Made by a program: the position numbers and the translations under genes
DNA from: Actinoplanes palleronii
GTDB taxonomy: Bacteria; Actinomycetota; Actinomycetes; Mycobacteriales; Micromonosporaceae
Reading direction: 5' to 3'
Assembly (NCBI RefSeq): GCF_016862315.1
Contig: NZ_BOMS01000014.1
Coordinates: 186,001-250,000 of the forward strand
DNA length: 64,000 nt
The notes under the pieces: model-generated
Seen by the model: only the letters and a program-made list of their open reading frames with translations
Told to the model about the DNA's origin: nothing
Database searches by the model: none
Shown here: positions 61,821 to 64,000 of the stretch, piece after piece
Position numbering within the stretch: the first letter of the stretch is position 1
Layout: every line of letters begins with the position of its first letter

Positions 61821-62927
61821 GTGCGCGTACTGATCTGTCCGGACAAGTTCGCCGGTACCCTTTCCGCCCCCGAGGTGGCCCGTGCGGTCGCCGACGGCTG
61901 GGCCGTCCCGACCGATGAGCTGGTCCAGCGACCACTCGCCGACGGCGGGCCGGGCTTCGTCGACGTGCTGGCGTCCGCGCTGGGCGGGCGGCGGATCCCG
62001 GTCGGCACCGTCGACCCGCTGGGCCGTCCGGTGCAGGGCGAGATCCTGTATGCGAACGGTGTCGCTTATGTCGAGAGCGCTCAGGCCTGCGGCCTTCACC
62101 TGCTGACGCAGGAAGAACGCAACCCCAACACCACTACGTCGTACGGCCTGGGCCTGCTGCTGGCGGCCGCCGCCGAGTCCGGCGCCGCCCAGGTGGTAGT
62201 GGGGCTGGGTGGCTCGGCGGTGAACGACGCGGGCGCCGGGATGCTGGCCGCGCTCGGCGCCGCCCCGGTCGACGTGGCCGGGTACGCGCTGCCGTACGGC
62301 GGGGCGCCGCTGCTCACGGCGGAGAGCCTGGGCGGGACGCCCCAGCTGCGGCCGATCAGCCTGATCGCGGCGACCGACGTCGACAACCCGCTGACCGGGC
62401 TGCACGGCGCCAGCAACGTCTTCGGCCCGCAGAAGGGCGCGACCCGGGACGACGTGCTGCGGCTGGACGCGGCGCTCGAGCACTTCGCCCACGTACTGGA
62501 GAAGGCTTTTAAGATCGACGATCTCGCGGCCCGGCCGGGAGCCGGAGCGGCCGGCGGCATCGGGGCGGCCCTGATCGCCCTCGGCGGGCAGGTGACCTCC
62601 GGGATCGGCCTGGTCGGCACGCTGATCGGGCTGGACCGGGAGCTGGACGCGGCCGACCTGGTGATCACCGGCGAGGGCAGCTTCGACCACCAGTCGCTGC
62701 GCGGCAAGGTGGTCGCCGGGATCGCGGCCGGCGCCCGGGACCGCGGTCTGCCGTGCGTGGTGCTCGCCGGGCGCAACGAGACCGGCCACCGGGAGGCCTC
62801 GGCGGCCGGGGTGACCGAGACGCACACCCTCGTCGAGCATTTCGGCTCGGTCGGGACGGCCATGGCCGAACCGGCTCGCGGCCTGCGGGAACTCAGCGAG
62901 CGGTTGTCAAGGCAATGGAGTCGCTGA
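61821..62927 (+). CDS. Glycerate kinase
   Basis: A 368-residue kinase of the GarK/GlxK family, which phosphorylates D-glycerate. It opens with VLICPDKFAGTLSAPEVARA, and has the glycine-rich GLGGSAVNDAGAGML and GPQKGAT motifs, with the catalytic region VITGEGSFDHQSLRGK. The GTG at 61821 gives the canonical N-terminus, though the ribosome binding site is weak. M. tuberculosis has the same gene (Rv2205c) beside its erpA-like gene, so this is conserved synteny. Confidence 0.93.
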   Translation: MRVLICPDKFAGTLSAPEVARAVADGWAVPTDELVQRPLADGGPGFVDVLASALGGRRIPVGTVDPLGRPVQGEILYANGVAYVESAQACGLHLLTQEERNPNTTTSYGLGLLLAAAAESGAAQVVVGLGGSAVNDAGAGMLAALGAAPVDVAGYALPYGGAPLLTAESLGGTPQLRPISLIAATDVDNPLTGLHGASNVFGPQKGATRDDVLRLDAALEHFAHVLEKAFKIDDLAARPGAGAAGGIGAALIALGGQVTSGIGLVGTLIGLDRELDAADLVITGEGSFDHQSLRGKVVAGIAAGARDRGLPCVVLAGRNETGHREASAAGVTETHTLVEHFGSVGTAMAEPARGLRELSERLSRQWSR

Positions 62928-63016
62928 TCTCGACCCGCCCGGATTGGGAATCCCCGGGAATGGGGTTAGCGTTGCCTGGTACGGCACATGACCGCACCTG
63001 GCAGGGAGATACCTAC

Positions 63017-63385
63017 GTGACCACTGAAGCGCACACCGAGTCGACCGAGGCGACTGCCCCGACCGGCATCAACCTCACCGATGTCGCCGCGGTGAAGGTC
63101 AAGGCCCTGATCGAGCAGGAAGGGCGCGACGACCTGCGCCTGCGCATCGCCGTACAGCCCGGTGGCTGTTCCGGCCTGCGTTACCAGCTCTTCTTCGACG
63201 AGCGTTCGCTCGACGGTGACGTCGTCAGCGATTTCGACGGGGTCGAGGTCGTGGTGGACCGGATGAGCTCGCCCTATCTGGCCGGCGCCACCATCGACTT
63301 CGCGGACCGGATCGACGCGCAGGGCTTCACCATCGACAACCCGAACGCGCAGAACTCCTGCGCCTGTGGTGACTCGTTCCACTGA
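63017..63385 (+). CDS. erpA: Iron-sulfur cluster insertion protein (A-type carrier)
   Basis: A 122-residue HesB/IscA-family carrier that delivers iron-sulfur clusters to target enzymes; LipA and NadA in this window are such targets. The three Cys ligands are in GGCSGL and CACG near the C-terminus. The first ~20 residues are a Thr/Glu-rich extension. The GTG at 63017 has AGGGAGA upstream. The gene order glycerate kinase, erpA, PfkB kinase matches M. tuberculosis Rv2205c-Rv2202c. A terminator follows. Confidence 0.94.
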   Translation: MTTEAHTESTEATAPTGINLTDVAAVKVKALIEQEGRDDLRLRIAVQPGGCSGLRYQLFFDERSLDGDVVSDFDGVEVVVDRMSSPYLAGATIDFADRIDAQGFTIDNPNAQNSCACGDSFH

Positions 63386-63444
63386 TCTCCGCATGATGCT
63401 GTGCTAGCCCCGCAGCGGAAAACAGAATGACAAAGCACGATTGG

Positions 63445-63474
63445 ACAGGCCGTCCCGTTCACGGGGCGGCCTGT
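63445..63474 (+). terminator. Terminator of erpA
   Basis: ACAGGCCG-T-CCCG (63445-63457), a TTCA loop and CGGG-G-CGGCCTGT (63462-63474) form a 13-bp stem with one T-G wobble. It lies 60 bp past the erpA stop. Confidence 0.88.
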
Positions 63475-63495
63475 TCCGCGTAACCGGACCGGTAG

Positions 63496-64000
<505 letters not shown>

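Overview
The window is high-GC actinobacterial chromosome, with many GTG and some TTG starts, short intergenic gaps and tightly overlapping operons. It looks like a Micromonosporaceae genome (Actinoplanes/Micromonospora type); that family-level call is inference. From about 28 kb to the end, the gene content follows the block known in Mycobacterium tuberculosis as Rv2202c-Rv2219: sucB/dlaT, a TIGR01777 epimerase, lipB, lipA, a DUF4191 protein, pepA, gcvT, cobS, cobU/T, a DUF3043 protein, glycerate kinase, an erpA-like gene and a PfkB sugar/nucleoside kinase. This is vertically inherited core genome with local insertions.

Region 1 (0-24.5 kb) is an ESX-type type VII secretion locus. It has two WXG100 proteins, a YbaB-fold protein and a small helical protein, followed by a 1980-residue polymorphic toxin. 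The toxin carries a GNAT-like domain, a RelA/SpoT-like domain and a separate C-terminal domain. Behind it come a candidate immunity gene, an unknown gene and a double-SseB protein. The secretion machinery follows: a subtilisin-like mycosin that has lost its whole catalytic triad, EccB, EccD, EccC with three P-loops, a Pro/Gln-repeat ESX-associated protein, EccE, and an EccA-type AAA ATPase whose N-terminus is a beta-helix.

Region 2 (24.5-35.8 kb) holds a small ORF coupled to a large LuxR-family (LAL) regulator, a small membrane protein, and lipA. Next is a non-discriminating AspRS behind a T-box leader whose specifier reads GAC, then a PQQ-like propeller protein. On the other strand is an operon of a TIGR01777 epimerase, a GT-C-type membrane protein and lipB. 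LipA and LipB make the lipoyl cofactor used by the 2-oxoacid dehydrogenase E2 (sucB) and E3 (lpd) in region 3.

Region 3 (35.8-46.5 kb) holds sucB, lpd, a small conserved gene, pepA, gcvT (another lipoyl-dependent pathway), cobUT-cobS for the cobalamin nucleotide loop, a tiny conserved protein and a site-2 protease. A dispersed inverted repeat sits at the convergent gcvT/cobS junction and a related copy at the convergent end of eccC.

Region 4 (46.5-58.3 kb) holds an aldo/keto reductase, a 2125-residue low-complexity protein with TPR-like and WG repeats, a three-gene ABC-2 exporter, and an XRE-cupin regulator divergent from azlCD with inverted repeats between them.

Region 5 (58.3-64 kb) holds DUF3043, murA, nadA, glycerate kinase, erpA and the start of a PfkB kinase cut by the window edge. 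I see no tRNA, rRNA, CRISPR array, insertion sequence or phage gene.
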